A stretch of 64,000 nt of DNA, taken from positions 40,331 to 104,330 of the forward strand of contig NZ_AWFI01000002.1 in assembly GCF_000682775.1 (NCBI RefSeq), given 5' to 3'. Each line of letters opens with the position of its first letter. The first letter of the stretch is position 1. Below the pieces are notes generated by a model. That model was not told where the DNA came from. It did not search any database and saw nothing but the letters and a program-made list of their open reading frames with translations. Below, piece by piece: positions 38,270 through 48,813 of the stretch. Both the position numbers and the translations under genes were made by a program. Source of the stretch: Hyphomonas sp. L-53-1-40. GTDB lineage: Bacteria; Pseudomonadota; Alphaproteobacteria; Caulobacterales; Hyphomonadaceae.

Positions 38270-38649
38270 TGGGTAATTCCTCTCATTTCATCCCACGCCA
38301 GAAGGGCCGCAGAGACGCGCAAATCGGCGCTTTCAAACATTTCCGGTGTGCAAATATACTCTGCTTCTTCAGCAGAGATCTTGTTCATCAAGTCGACGCT
38401 GTCTGCGGCGATATCTTCGCGAAGCTCTCGAGCCACACCTTCGTAGCGCAAATCTTCCATGAAGCCTGACAGACGATCCGATTGATCGCGATCGCAGAAA
38501 AGGTTGATACCTTTCTGGATCGCAAGTTCACCAGCGATCATCCGAATATCGGCTTCATCCATCCCGGAGGATTCATCGGTCGGGACATCTTCCCCGGAAC
38601 ATCCAGTGACAAGGGCCAAGCTGACCAGCAGCACACCAAGACGCTTCAT
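38266..38649 (-). CDS. Small putative lipoprotein of unknown function in the pdh operon
   Basis: 127 residues. Signal [17 protein letters not shown] with lipobox VTGC, then an acidic spacer (DESSGMDEAD) and a helical region with two further Cys (in LFCDRDQ and EYICTPE) that could form a disulfide. No family recognised. Overlaps pdhC (TGATG) and lpdA (ATGA), so it is translated in step with E2 and E3 although its product should leave the cytoplasm. The link to pyruvate dehydrogenase is only positional. Confidence 0.75.
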   Translation of the reverse strand: MKRLGVLLVSLALVTGCSGEDVPTDESSGMDEADIRMIAGELAIQKGINLFCDRDQSDRLSGFMEDLRYEGVARELREDIAADSVDLMNKISAEEAEYICTPEMFESADLRVSAALLAWDEMRGITQ

Positions 38650-39977
38650 CAGAGTAGCATCGCCTCAGGCGTCTCAACATACCGCTTGAAAGCCTGAAGC
38701 CATTTTGCACCTTCCGCACCGCCAACCACGCGGTGGTCACAGGTGAGCGTTACCGTCATGACGGTGCGGGCCGCGATATTTCCCTTGGCGTCGACAATAG
38801 CGCGCTTTTCACCCGCGCCGACAGACAGGATCATGCCTTCCGGTGGATTGATAATCGAGGCGAAGCTCTTGATACCGAACATGCCGAGATTGGAAATACT
38901 GAACGTGCCGCCGCTATACTCCTGCGGCTTCAGCTTTCGCTCCCGCGCGCGGGCTGCAAGATCCTTCATCTCTTCAGATATTTCTGCAAGGCCCTTGGTC
39001 TCCGCGCTGAACACAACTGGCGTGATCAGGCCTCCGTCGATCGCGACAGCAACTGAAACATTGGCATGCTTGTGATAGGCGATGCCTTTGTCGGTATATG
39101 ATGCATTACAATCCGGCTCGTCCATCAGAGCCATCGCGGCAGCCTTGATGAGCATATCATTGACCGAAACCTTCACGCCTTCGCGTGCCGCAGCATTGAT
39201 CGCAGCACGGCTCGCAAGCAGATGATCGAGCTCTAGATCGATATTCAGCGGGAAATGCGGAACCTGCATGAAGCTGGTCGTCAGACGCTTGGCGACAGTC
39301 TTGCGCATGCCGTCCAGTGGCACGAGTTCATAACTGTCAGGCGCATAGACCCGATCGTCCAAGACCTGCGGCAGGATTAGGCCATCCGGTTGGGTTGCAG
39401 CCCCCGCGCTCGCGCCAGACGGTGCGGCTTTGGCGTTCTCGACGTCGCGCTTGATGATCCGGCCGCGCGGACCAGTCCCCGTCAGCCCCGAAAGGTCTAG
39501 ACCTTTCATCTCCGCAATCCGGCGTGCCAAGGGGCTGGCCTTGATGCGGCCATCTGATGAGGTTGCAGATGGCAGGGGTGACTTGGAAGGCGTAGCTGCG
39601 CTGTCTGCTTTCTTTGCCGGAGCAGTAGTCTCTGCCATGGCGGCCGGTTTCGGTTCTTCCGGTTTAGGCGCGGCTTCTGCCTTGTCTTTCGGTGCATTTG
39701 ACTTGGCGGGAGCTTTGACTGAGGAGGCGTCTTCACCTTCCTCGGCAAGGATGGCGATCACTTCATTGACCTTTACGCCTTCCGCGCCGGCCTCAATGAG
39801 GATCTTGGCGACAACACCTTCATCCACTGCCTCGACTTCCATCGTGGCTTTGTCGGTCTCAATCTCGGCAATGATGTCACCGGAGGAAACGGTGTCACCT
39901 TCCTTTACCAACCATTTTGCAAGCGTACCCTCTTCCATTGTCGGAGACAGGGCGGGCATGGTGATATTGATAGCCAT
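38649..39977 (-). CDS. pdhC: Pyruvate dehydrogenase E2, dihydrolipoyllysine acetyltransferase
   Basis: 442 residues from ATG 39977. Lipoyl domain (1-80, Lys43 in ETDKATM), an Ala/Pro/Lys-rich linker, E3/E1-binding domain (~135-175, [20 protein letters not shown]), second linker, and catalytic domain (~210-442). The C-terminal active-site motif, usually DHRVVDG, reads DHRVVGG with His415 kept and the Asp replaced by Gly419. Transfers acetyl groups to CoA. Confidence 0.95.
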   Translation of the reverse strand: MAINITMPALSPTMEEGTLAKWLVKEGDTVSSGDIIAEIETDKATMEVEAVDEGVVAKILIEAGAEGVKVNEVIAILAEEGEDASSVKAPAKSNAPKDKAEAAPKPEEPKPAAMAETTAPAKKADSAATPSKSPLPSATSSDGRIKASPLARRIAEMKGLDLSGLTGTGPRGRIIKRDVENAKAAPSGASAGAATQPDGLILPQVLDDRVYAPDSYELVPLDGMRKTVAKRLTTSFMQVPHFPLNIDLELDHLLASRAAINAAAREGVKVSVNDMLIKAAAMALMDEPDCNASYTDKGIAYHKHANVSVAVAIDGGLITPVVFSAETKGLAEISEEMKDLAARARERKLKPQEYSGGTFSISNLGMFGIKSFASIINPPEGMILSVGAGEKRAIVDAKGNIAARTVMTVTLTCDHRVVGGAEGAKWLQAFKRYVETPEAMLL

Positions 39978-39978
39978 A

Positions 39979-40302
39979 TCAGTCCCCCATCTTCTGGACA
40001 TCGCCCGGTGATTTCGGGCCGAACTGGATGCGATTCAGGAAGCCGGTCACGATCTCCTTGATGATCTCTTCCTTTTCAGGGCCGTCTGGATGATGATCCT
40101 TGAAAGCGTCGGTGACATGCTTGGCGATGTCGCCCAGAATGAAGCCCCACATGGTTGGCTCCGTCGCCGGATCAGCTGCTTCGCCGACACGCAGGCTTAC
40201 ATGGTCTGTATTGTCTGCGATCCAGAACCGGATCATTTCCTGAGCAGTATCAGTGCCCTCTATGGATGGCGGCGATTTGAGTTCTCGTTTCTCAGTCGAC
40301 AT
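39979..40302 (-). CDS. DUF5076 domain-containing protein
   Basis: 107 residues from ATG 40302, which overlaps the pdhB stop by 11 bp. No signal peptide or TM segment. Conserved core [32 protein letters not shown] and a C-terminal [16 protein letters not shown] recognise it as DUF5076, a small alphaproteobacterial family. It lies between the E1-beta and E2 genes with coupled ends, which suggests a role tied to the complex; function unknown. Confidence 0.75.
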   Translation of the reverse strand: MSTEKRELKSPPSIEGTDTAQEMIRFWIADNTDHVSLRVGEAADPATEPTMWGFILGDIAKHVTDAFKDHHPDGPEKEEIIKEIVTGFLNRIQFGPKSPGDVQKMGD

Positions 40303-41680
40303 AGCAAACTCTCCGCGCGGCTTCGACAATATCATCGGCATTCGGAAGGCTCATCGCTTCCAGATTGGCTGCATATGGCAGGGGCACGTCCTTTTGATGG
40401 ACACGGGCAGGTGGTGCGTCGAGATAATCAAACGCCTCGGCCGTCACTGTGGCCGCAATCTCCGCCCCAACGCCGAAGAAACGCCAGCCTTCTTCACAAC
40501 AGATAATGCGATTGGTTTTCTTCACGCTCTCGATCACTGTCTCTGTGTCGAGCGGACGGATTGTACGCAGGTCTATGACTTCTGCGTCAATGCCTTGCTC
40601 TGCCAGCGTCTCGGCGGCCTGAAGCGCAAATCCAACCATTCGGGAATGCGCGACGAGCGTGACGTCTGAGCCGGATCGCTTGATGGCCGCCTTGCCAATA
40701 GGCAGGACGCGATCATCGAGATCAGGAACCGGAAAACTGTTACCGTACAGCAATTCGTGCTCGAGAAACACGACTGGGTTCGGATCACGGATAGCTGCTT
40801 TGAGCAGACCCTTCGCATCGGCGGCGTCATATGGCGCCACCACTTTCAGCCCGGGGATCTGGCCATACCATGCCGAATAGTCCTGACTGTGCTGCGCGCC
40901 CACACGCGATGCAGCGCCATTGGGGCCGCGGAATACGATGGGACAGCCCATCTGGCCGCCTGACATGTAAAGGGTCTTGGCAGCTGAGTTGATGATCTGG
41001 TCGATGGCCTGCATGGCAAAATTGAAGGTCATGAATTCGACGATGGGTTTGAGGCCCGCAAAGGCGGCCCCTACCCCAAGCCCGGCAAATCCATGTTCCG
41101 TGATCGGTGTATCCACCACACGGCGTGCGCCGAATTCCTGAAGCAGTTCCCGTGTGACCTTATAGGCACCTTGATACTCGGCCACCTCTTCACCCATTAC
41201 GAAAACGGATTCGTCACGGCGCATCTCTTCAGCCATGGCGTCGCGCAATGCGTCCCGCACCGTCGTGTCGGTAAAGGAAGTGCCTTCGGGGATGCTCGGG
41301 TCTGACAGCACGGCCGCCTTCGGAGCCTCGACTTCGCTACTGTCCGTCTCCGTGTCCACGCCTTCATCTGACGGGGCAGTATCTGCGGCAACCTGACCCC
41401 CGGCATCGCCCTTGGATTCCACTTTGGAGGCGTCTTCGCCTTCCTCAGCCAGCACGGCGATGACGGCATTGACCTTTACGCCCTCGGTGCCTTCGGGAAT
41501 GAGGATCTTGGCCAAAACGCCCTCGTCCACAGCTTCGACTTCCATCGTGGCTTTATCAGTTTCGATTTCGGCAATGATGTCACCGGAGGAGACGGTGTCC
41601 CCCTCCTGCTTCAACCATTTCGACAATGTGCCCTCTTCCATGGTCGGAGACAGGGCGGGCATGAGAATATCTACGGACAT
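40292..41680 (-). CDS. pdhB: Pyruvate dehydrogenase E1 subunit beta with N-terminal lipoyl domain
   Basis: 462 residues. An N-terminal lipoyl domain (1-80, Lys43) and acidic linker are fused to the E1-beta transketolase-like core (~135-462, with [32 protein letters not shown] and [10 protein letters not shown]). The lipoylated E1-beta form is typical of alphaproteobacteria. Its lipoyl domain is nearly identical to that of E2, at DNA level as well. 55 bp downstream of pdhA. Confidence 0.96.
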   Translation of the reverse strand: MSVDILMPALSPTMEEGTLSKWLKQEGDTVSSGDIIAEIETDKATMEVEAVDEGVLAKILIPEGTEGVKVNAVIAVLAEEGEDASKVESKGDAGGQVAADTAPSDEGVDTETDSSEVEAPKAAVLSDPSIPEGTSFTDTTVRDALRDAMAEEMRRDESVFVMGEEVAEYQGAYKVTRELLQEFGARRVVDTPITEHGFAGLGVGAAFAGLKPIVEFMTFNFAMQAIDQIINSAAKTLYMSGGQMGCPIVFRGPNGAASRVGAQHSQDYSAWYGQIPGLKVVAPYDAADAKGLLKAAIRDPNPVVFLEHELLYGNSFPVPDLDDRVLPIGKAAIKRSGSDVTLVAHSRMVGFALQAAETLAEQGIDAEVIDLRTIRPLDTETVIESVKKTNRIICCEEGWRFFGVGAEIAATVTAEAFDYLDAPPARVHQKDVPLPYAANLEAMSLPNADDIVEAARRVCYVD

Positions 41681-41735
41681 TAATGTGCTCCGGAAAACAG
41701 GATGGCGGACAATCGAGGTGCTTTCTTTCCTGGCA

Positions 41736-42749
41736 TCAGGCGACCTCGACGTCTTTCAGGACGTCAGTCCAGAGTTCAGACGGATCAGGCTCGGGGCTCT
41801 CAAGAGAATAATCGGCGGCTTCTTTGACGATGCCCTTGATCTCCTTGTCGATATTCTTGAGTTCGTCTTCGCTTGCATGGCCCAGTTCAAGAAGCTGACC
41901 CTTCAGGCCCTCGATCGGGTCATGGTGCGACCGGATATCGTCGACTTCTTCCCGTTTCCGATACTTGGCCGGGTCGGACATGGAGTGCCCGCGATACCGA
42001 TAGGTTTTCATTTCCAAGATGTACGGGCCTTTTCCGGAACGAGCATATTTGACGGCTTTTTCACCGGCTTCGCGCACCGCCATGACATCCATGCCGTCGA
42101 CCTCTTCGCCTTCGATTTCAAAGGAAATACCGCGCTTGTAGAGTTCGGTTTCGGAGGCATGTCGCGCAACGCTCGTGCCCATAGCGTACATGTTATTCTC
42201 AATGACATAGACGACCGGTAGGTCCCAGAGCGAGGCCATGTTGAAGGCTTCGTAAACCTGTCCCTGATTGGCAGCACCGTCCCCGAAATATGCAAGGGCA
42301 ACGTTGTCCGTTCCGCGATATTTGTTGGCGAATCCAAGGCCGGTGCCAATCGGAACCTGAGCTCCAACGATCCCATGGCCTCCATAGAAATTCTTTTCCT
42401 TGGAAAACATGTGCATCGATCCGCCCTTCCCTTTGGAAAGCCCGCCGATGCGACCTGTGAGTTCCGCCATCACACCACGTGGGTCCATGTCGCATGCCAA
42501 CATGTGACCATGATCGCGATACCCTGTGATGATCTGGTCGCCATCCTTCAAACAGGCTTGCATGCCCGTCACGACCGCTTCCTGGCCAATGTAAAGGTGA
42601 CAGAAGCCAGCAATCTTGCCCATTCCGTAGAGCTGTCCGGCTTTTTCCTCAAACCGGCGTATCAGGAGCATGGCCCGATAATATTTCAGCATCTCCGCCT
42701 TGCTGGTCTTTGAAGGTGCCTTTTTGGTACTTCTTGCTTTAGTCGCCAT
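41736..42749 (-). CDS. pdhA: Pyruvate dehydrogenase E1 subunit alpha
   Basis: 337 residues from ATG 42749 (ribosome site GGAG); the frame extends 18 codons upstream without support. Thiamine-diphosphate motif [17 protein letters not shown] through ENN, the HLYIGQEAV and [10 protein letters not shown] active-site regions, and the phosphorylation-loop-like [12 protein letters not shown]. Decarboxylates pyruvate with PdhB. The Lys-rich first 20 residues are a normal N-terminal tail. Confidence 0.96.
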   Translation of the reverse strand: MATKARSTKKAPSKTSKAEMLKYYRAMLLIRRFEEKAGQLYGMGKIAGFCHLYIGQEAVVTGMQACLKDGDQIITGYRDHGHMLACDMDPRGVMAELTGRIGGLSKGKGGSMHMFSKEKNFYGGHGIVGAQVPIGTGLGFANKYRGTDNVALAYFGDGAANQGQVYEAFNMASLWDLPVVYVIENNMYAMGTSVARHASETELYKRGISFEIEGEEVDGMDVMAVREAGEKAVKYARSGKGPYILEMKTYRYRGHSMSDPAKYRKREEVDDIRSHHDPIEGLKGQLLELGHASEDELKNIDKEIKGIVKEAADYSLESPEPDPSELWTDVLKDVEVA

Positions 42750-42818
42750 AAGTTCGCTCCAACCCTTTTCCAGACTTATGTATGCGCGATTACGCAACGA
42801 CAAGTCAGAACAACTATG

Positions 42819-43118
42819 TCAATTTGCAGAGCTTGGTTCCGAAGAGACGAGAACAATTTCATTCGGATAGACAAAAGCCAGCTTGTCCCGCGCCATGGCT
42901 TCCACGAAATCAGGATCCACCGATCCCGGAGTCAGGCGTCTGATATCGACTTGGAGACGATTCAAGTCGCTCTCAAGGCTGGCGAGTTCAGCCTTGCGAT
43001 CCTCCAACTCCATCTGGGCATCAGACCAACGCCCAAGCCCCTTCTCCCCCGCAAACGCGTGGTAGGCGAAATAGAGCACAAGAAGAGACAGGCCGGCGGC
43101 CTCGAGTCGCGATTTCAT
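42819..43118 (-). CDS. FtsB/DivIC-type septum formation initiator family protein
   Basis: 99 residues. One N-terminal TM helix (~7-23), then a coiled coil (~35-65, leucine heptads in LEDRKAELASLESDLNRLQ) and a short globular end with DPDFVEAMARDKLAFVYPNEIVLV, the FtsB/DivIC pattern. Probably part of the FtsQLB-type divisome subcomplex. The position between eno and pdhA is the standard alphaproteobacterial place. Confidence 0.85.
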   Translation of the reverse strand: MKSRLEAAGLSLLVLYFAYHAFAGEKGLGRWSDAQMELEDRKAELASLESDLNRLQVDIRRLTPGSVDPDFVEAMARDKLAFVYPNEIVLVSSEPSSAN

Positions 43119-43163
43119 AACCTCACCTAATCCGGTTATGGTTAAGAGAGCGTGATCGCCGCC

Positions 43164-43180
43164 GGCCCGATTGACGGGCC
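43164..43180. other. Hairpin between eno and the ftsB-like gene
   Basis: GGCCCG/CGGGCC 6-bp stem, 5-nt loop, in the 69-bp gap. No adjacent T-run; weak evidence for a regulatory or processing role. Confidence 0.25.
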
Positions 43181-43187
43181 CAGACCG

Positions 43188-44537
<1,350 letters not shown>

Positions 44538-44574
44538 TTAAGGCTGCGCGCTCAAAAGCGCAACAGCGGGTCGT

Positions 44575-44760
44575 TTAGATATCGTCACGTGGCTCAAGAA
44601 CCTGACGCCCACGATACATGCCGGTTTTCAGGTCGATGTGGTGCGGACGGCGCAGTTCACCGGATTCCGCATCTTCGATATATGTGTTCATATCCAGCCG
44701 GTCGTGCGAGCGGCGCATGCCGCGGCGCGACTTCGAGATCTTGCTCTTTGGAACTGCCAT
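44575..44760 (-). CDS. rpmF: 50S ribosomal protein L32
   Basis: 61 residues, full length. Starts [20 protein letters not shown], the L32 signature, with C-terminal ETGEL-type region here [23 protein letters not shown]. No zinc-binding Cys, as in other alphaproteobacterial L32. Single gene, with the terminator above. Confidence 0.96.
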   Translation of the reverse strand: MAVPKSKISKSRRGMRRSHDRLDMNTYIEDAESGELRRPHHIDLKTGMYRGRQVLEPRDDI

Positions 44761-44888
44761 AACAGGTATCCAGTGGTTTGGCGCGAATTGCGCGTGAATT
44801 GGAAAGAGGCCTCATACATAGAGGCCTGTATCTTTGCAAGACTCCAACGTCACCGCTGGTCGAATTTCTTCAGTCCGGCCTGATGAGC

Positions 44889-46112
44889 CTATTGGGCCTT
44901 TGCTGCCTCGGCCTGGCGCATGATTCGAAGCAGGTTTCCGCCCCAGATGTTTTTCAGGTCAGCTTCTGTATAGCCCTCTTCCAGCAGGCGTTCCGTCACC
45001 TTTGGCAAGAGAGAGACGTCCTCCATGCCGGCAACGCCGCCGCCGCCATCCCAATCTGCGCCCATACCGACATGTTCCGGTCCAACGATCTCGAGCGCAT
45101 ACAGCATTTGCTCCATGAACACTTCAAACGAGGAAAGCGGCATTGGATAGGCCGAATCGATTTCGCCACGGCGTGCCATGTACTGCTTGCGCTCTTCGTC
45201 CGTAAGGTCGAAAGGCGAACGTCCCTCATACGAGGCAGCCAGTTCTTCCAGCGCGGTCGTGCGTTCTGCAGGGGGCTCGAGATTCTCGATATAGGATCCA
45301 AGGGCATTCATCTGGATAACGCCGCCGTTTTCCGCGACACGCCGCAACAGATCATCCGGAATGTTCCGGGGATGGTCGTACAGGGCTTTCACGCCGGAAT
45401 GTGACAGCACGATCGGAGTCGTGGAGATTTCCATGATGTCTTCAACGGCCGAGTCGGCGGCATGCGAGCCATCCACCATCATGCCGAGCCGATTGGCCTC
45501 CCGGACCAATTCTTCTCCAAGCGGAGTTAGCCCACCGAGGTCCGTCGCTGACAAATCTGTGGCGCTGTCCGCAAATTGGTTGTCCCGAAAATGCACCGGC
45601 CCAACGAGTCGCACACCGCGTTCATAGAAATCCTCAAGCACGGTCAGGTCAGTGCCGAGCGGGTAGCTGTTCTCGATAGATTGGAAGACGATCCGCTTGC
45701 CCTCCGCAACGATGCGCTCCGCATCATCAGCCGTGTAAGCCAGTTCGAATTCGTCCGGATGGGCCTCGACCATCGCGATGATCTCGTCTGATCGTGTGAG
45801 CGCAGCCTGTTTCGCCGCTGCATATGACGCTTCATCCAAAGGCCCCTGGGGGGTGAAGATCACCCAGAACCCTCCATCGAGCCCCCCGCGCTCCATTTTA
45901 GGTAGGTCGACCTGGACTTGCCCCATTCGCGGAGGGTTATCAGTAAGTATATCGAAATCCGGTTTCGAGAAATTGGCCGGCGTGTCGAGATGTGAATCCA
46001 TCACAAGAACGCGCTCATGGATCTCGCGCGATGTGGTCGATTCTTCCGGTTGGACGTCCGCGCCACAGGCCGCAAGCAGGAGAGCGGGCAAAATACAGGG
46101 AAGATGTCTCAT
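44889..46112 (-). CDS. Membrane dipeptidase (M19 family), lipoprotein
   Basis: 407 residues from ATG 46112, where a lipoprotein signal starts (MRHLPCILPALLLAAC, lipobox LAAC); the frame runs upstream without meaning. Renal-dipeptidase fold: zinc motif MDSHLDTP (HxD), bridging Glu in QSIENSYPLG, His in VDGSHAADS and SHSG. Hydrolyses dipeptides, perhaps including D-amino-acid forms, at the cell envelope. Downstream of the racemase gene but separated by a terminator. Confidence 0.9.
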   Translation of the reverse strand: MRHLPCILPALLLAACGADVQPEESTTSREIHERVLVMDSHLDTPANFSKPDFDILTDNPPRMGQVQVDLPKMERGGLDGGFWVIFTPQGPLDEASYAAAKQAALTRSDEIIAMVEAHPDEFELAYTADDAERIVAEGKRIVFQSIENSYPLGTDLTVLEDFYERGVRLVGPVHFRDNQFADSATDLSATDLGGLTPLGEELVREANRLGMMVDGSHAADSAVEDIMEISTTPIVLSHSGVKALYDHPRNIPDDLLRRVAENGGVIQMNALGSYIENLEPPAERTTALEELAASYEGRSPFDLTDEERKQYMARRGEIDSAYPMPLSSFEVFMEQMLYALEIVGPEHVGMGADWDGGGGVAGMEDVSLLPKVTERLLEEGYTEADLKNIWGGNLLRIMRQAEAAKAQ

Positions 46113-46173
46113 GACGCCTCGTTCTTGTTGATGCTTTTCCGGCAAGCGTAAGGGCAATGCCGCCCGGCGCAAG

Positions 46174-46200
46174 AAAAATGGTCGTCCCGCGGGACGACCA
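46174..46200 (-). terminator. Rho-independent terminator of the AMACR-like gene
   Basis: A perfect 22-bp palindrome at 46179-46200 (9-bp stem TGGTCGTCC, loop CGCG), followed on the minus strand by five T (46174-46178). Lies 140 bp past the racemase gene stop and upstream of the M19 peptidase. Confidence 0.85.
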
Positions 46201-46342
46201 AGTTCAGCAAGAAGGACGTTGAGCAGACCTCCAGACAAATTGCCCAGGACCTGTGCCCAACAAGACATTCACTAGCAGGGTAAACCTGAACGGCTTGCAG
46301 TTCGTCCGGTTGTCTCCCATTCATCTATGAGGCGAACTCGGC

Positions 46343-47437
46343 CTATTGAATTCCCCAATCTTTGAGGATCTCACCAGAATGTTCCCCCAGTCCAGCTGGC
46401 CGCCCCTGGATGGCCCCGGGCGTCGCGGAGAATCGCGGTGCGGGCGCAGGCTGAACCACTCCCTCGATCTCCACAAACGTCTGACGGTCCACATTGTGCT
46501 TATGGGATGGCGCTTCCGACATGGAGAGGACCGGCGCAAAACAGATGTCCGTCCCTTCCATAATCTCACACCATTCATCGCGCGTTTTGGTCTTGAACAC
46601 GGCCATGATCTTCTGCTTCAGATCAGGCCACTTTGCGCGGTCCATCTGAGCTTGAAAGTCTGGATCGGTCAGGCCCGCCTTCTCCAGCAGCAGGGCGTAG
46701 AATTGTGGCTCGATCGATCCGATCGATACCCATTTGCCGTCGCTGCACTCGTATGTGTCATAGAAATGCGCCCCGCCATCCAGCAGGTTTGCCTCTCTGT
46801 CATCAGTCCAGAGACCCATCGCTTTCATTCCGTAGAACATGGTCGCCAGTGACGCCGCACCATCAGACATGGCCACGTCAATGACCTGGCCTTCTCCGCC
46901 ATTCTTCACATTCACGATGCCAGCCAGCAGGCCCATCGCCAAATAGAGCGCCCCGCCACCATAGTCGCCAACCAGATTGAGCGGCGGACGCGGGCGACCG
47001 TCGCCATCGCCCATCGCATGGAGTGCACCCGTGATGGCAATATAGTTGAGGTCATGTCCCGCAGCATGCGACAGCGCGCCGGTCTGTCCCCAACCCGTCA
47101 TGCGCCCGTAAACCAGCTTCGGATTGCGGGCGAGCACGACATCAGGTCCAAGACCGTTGCGCTCCATGACGCCCGGCCGGAAACCCTCGATTAGCCCATC
47201 AGCTTTTTCAATAAGCTTCAGCGCAGTTTCGACATCAGCAGGATCTTTCAGGTTCAGGCTAATGGACCGGCGCCCTCGGCTCATCACATCAGCGGCGCGA
47301 CCAGGGCGGCCGTCGCCCTTTCGATCGATCCGAATCACATCTGCGCCAAGATCAGACAACAGCATTCCGCAGAAGGGTCCCGGTCCAATACCTGCGAACT
47401 CTACGATCCGGACGCCATCCAACGGTCCTTGAGCCAT
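46343..47437 (-). CDS. Alpha-methylacyl-CoA racemase-like CaiB/BaiF family protein
   Basis: 364 residues. Family III CoA-transferase fold of the racemase branch: [29 protein letters not shown], His128 in [15 protein letters not shown] and Asp158 in [11 protein letters not shown], matching the His/Asp acid-base pair of Mycobacterium MCR, with a Glu in IGSIEPQFY in the third catalytic position. Epimerises 2-methylacyl-CoA, as needed for branched-chain fatty acid or sterol side-chain oxidation. Divergent from the PopA-like gene. Confidence 0.9.
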   Translation of the reverse strand: MAQGPLDGVRIVEFAGIGPGPFCGMLLSDLGADVIRIDRKGDGRPGRAADVMSRGRRSISLNLKDPADVETALKLIEKADGLIEGFRPGVMERNGLGPDVVLARNPKLVYGRMTGWGQTGALSHAAGHDLNYIAITGALHAMGDGDGRPRPPLNLVGDYGGGALYLAMGLLAGIVNVKNGGEGQVIDVAMSDGAASLATMFYGMKAMGLWTDDREANLLDGGAHFYDTYECSDGKWVSIGSIEPQFYALLLEKAGLTDPDFQAQMDRAKWPDLKQKIMAVFKTKTRDEWCEIMEGTDICFAPVLSMSEAPSHKHNVDRQTFVEIEGVVQPAPAPRFSATPGAIQGRPAGLGEHSGEILKDWGIQ

Positions 47438-47476
47438 GATATATCCTACCTTTTATTTTTGTCTTACCGGGTCAAT

Positions 47477-47491
47477 TTAGCGGATCATTAA
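47477..47491 (+). promoter_or_regulatory. CtrA-like box upstream of the PopA-like gene
   Basis: TTAG-CGGATCA-TTAA matches the CtrA consensus TTAA-N7-TTAA at 7 of 8 positions with the right spacing, 63-77 bp before the ATG at 47554. One mismatch and a short motif mean chance occurrence is possible. Confidence 0.35.
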
Positions 47492-47553
47492 GCCGACGCG
47501 GCTCAAAAGGAAGGGGTACCGCAACGTCGCCTGACACAATCCTTACGAGCCAT

Positions 47554-48813
47554 ATGAACGACCTCGCATACCTCGACCCACCGATAGAAGTATTGGCTGC
47601 AGGTGCGCGTCTGGACATGGTCCTGTCGCGCCTTCGGTCGGGTCGCATGCGCCCGTTCCGGGCAGATCTGCCGATTTCACATTCGTCATCGGAAGCGCTG
47701 CTCGTGGATACTCAAAGCCTCGGCAAGGACACGTTGCGTCAGTTTATCAACGACTTTGGCCAATCACTTCGACCGACCCTGATTTTGGGTGATCCCGTCT
47801 TTGCGAGCCATTTCGCCAACGCTGTCTTCATCCCACGTGATCGTGACTTGTCCGTCCTGAGGGGGAGACTCGACGCCATCACACGGCGCAGTGCCCGCAT
47901 GTCGGAATTGCGCTTGCGCCAGCAAACGGCGGCTACTTTCGGAGTGACATTGCCCGAGCCCTCCGTTGAGACGGTGCCGGAGCTCCTCTATCTCGGGGAT
48001 GGGTCTTCACGCTTTCTTGCATTGCAGGCTGCGCTAGGCGAACGCGGGATTACCATCACGGCCGCCTTCAGCGCGCATACTGCGGCAGACTATGTCAGGC
48101 AAAGAACCTTCACAGCCATCCTGATCGATATCACTTCGGAACCTCAAAGTCTGCTTAAGCTCGCCAACTGGGTGACGGCCTCGACGGACCATTTTGAACA
48201 TACGCCTCTGCTTGGATTGCTCAGTGAAGGCACAGAGCCCACACATACGTTCGAAACGATCATCCGGCACATGTCCTGCGTGTTTGAACCCTGCACGCCC
48301 GCCCAAGACCTGGCCGCTCATGTCGACGCCTATGGCCGACGCGGTGGCGGAAAGCCGGTGACTGGCAACAATGACACCTCCATGTCGGCAATTTGCCACG
48401 CCGATACCGGTCTCTTTTCCCAGACCTTCTTCGAGACGCACCTTCAGAACCAGATCGACCTTTCAGCGGACCGGGGGGATCCGCTGTCTCTTCTCGTCAT
48501 CTGCGATCCGCAACATGATCGCCTTGCGCATCGCGAGAAGAAACTCATGGCCAGTATAGTCTTGTCGAATATGCGGGAAACGGACCTGCCTGTGACCATC
48601 GACCCGGACACGTTTGCCATCAGCTTGTCCGCAACAGGCTACAAAGGCGCTGTCCATATCTGCGAACGCTTGTTTCGAGAGTTGGACGCGGTTGCACCAG
48701 ACCTCGCAGCACGTCTTGGCTGGCGCATCACCGAAAAGCGCGCTTATCATGACGCCCGCAGACTGTTGTCTGAAGCTCGGTCAGGCGTCTACCAGAAAGC
48801 CAGAACCGCCTAG
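47554..48813 (+). CDS. PopA-like response regulator with degenerate GGDEF domain (candidate c-di-GMP effector)
   Basis: 419 residues, cytoplasmic. Two receiver-like domains: REC1 (~1-135, candidate phospho-Asp52 in EALLVDTQS) and REC2 (~143-260, Asp192 in FTAILIDIT, but the beta-5 Lys is missing). The C-terminal domain (~280-419) keeps the GGDEF fold: DTGLFSQTFFETHL, PLSLLVICD and the end LLSEARSGVYQKA. The GGDEF motif itself is DPDTF (350-354). The inhibitory-site motif RETD (341-344) sits exactly where PleD has RxxD, in RETDLP. This is the REC-REC-dead-GGDEF design of Caulobacter PopA. Identity as PopA is inference. Confidence 0.72.
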   Translation: MNDLAYLDPPIEVLAAGARLDMVLSRLRSGRMRPFRADLPISHSSSEALLVDTQSLGKDTLRQFINDFGQSLRPTLILGDPVFASHFANAVFIPRDRDLSVLRGRLDAITRRSARMSELRLRQQTAATFGVTLPEPSVETVPELLYLGDGSSRFLALQAALGERGITITAAFSAHTAADYVRQRTFTAILIDITSEPQSLLKLANWVTASTDHFEHTPLLGLLSEGTEPTHTFETIIRHMSCVFEPCTPAQDLAAHVDAYGRRGGGKPVTGNNDTSMSAICHADTGLFSQTFFETHLQNQIDLSADRGDPLSLLVICDPQHDRLAHREKKLMASIVLSNMRETDLPVTIDPDTFAISLSATGYKGAVHICERLFRELDAVAPDLAARLGWRITEKRAYHDARRLLSEARSGVYQKARTA

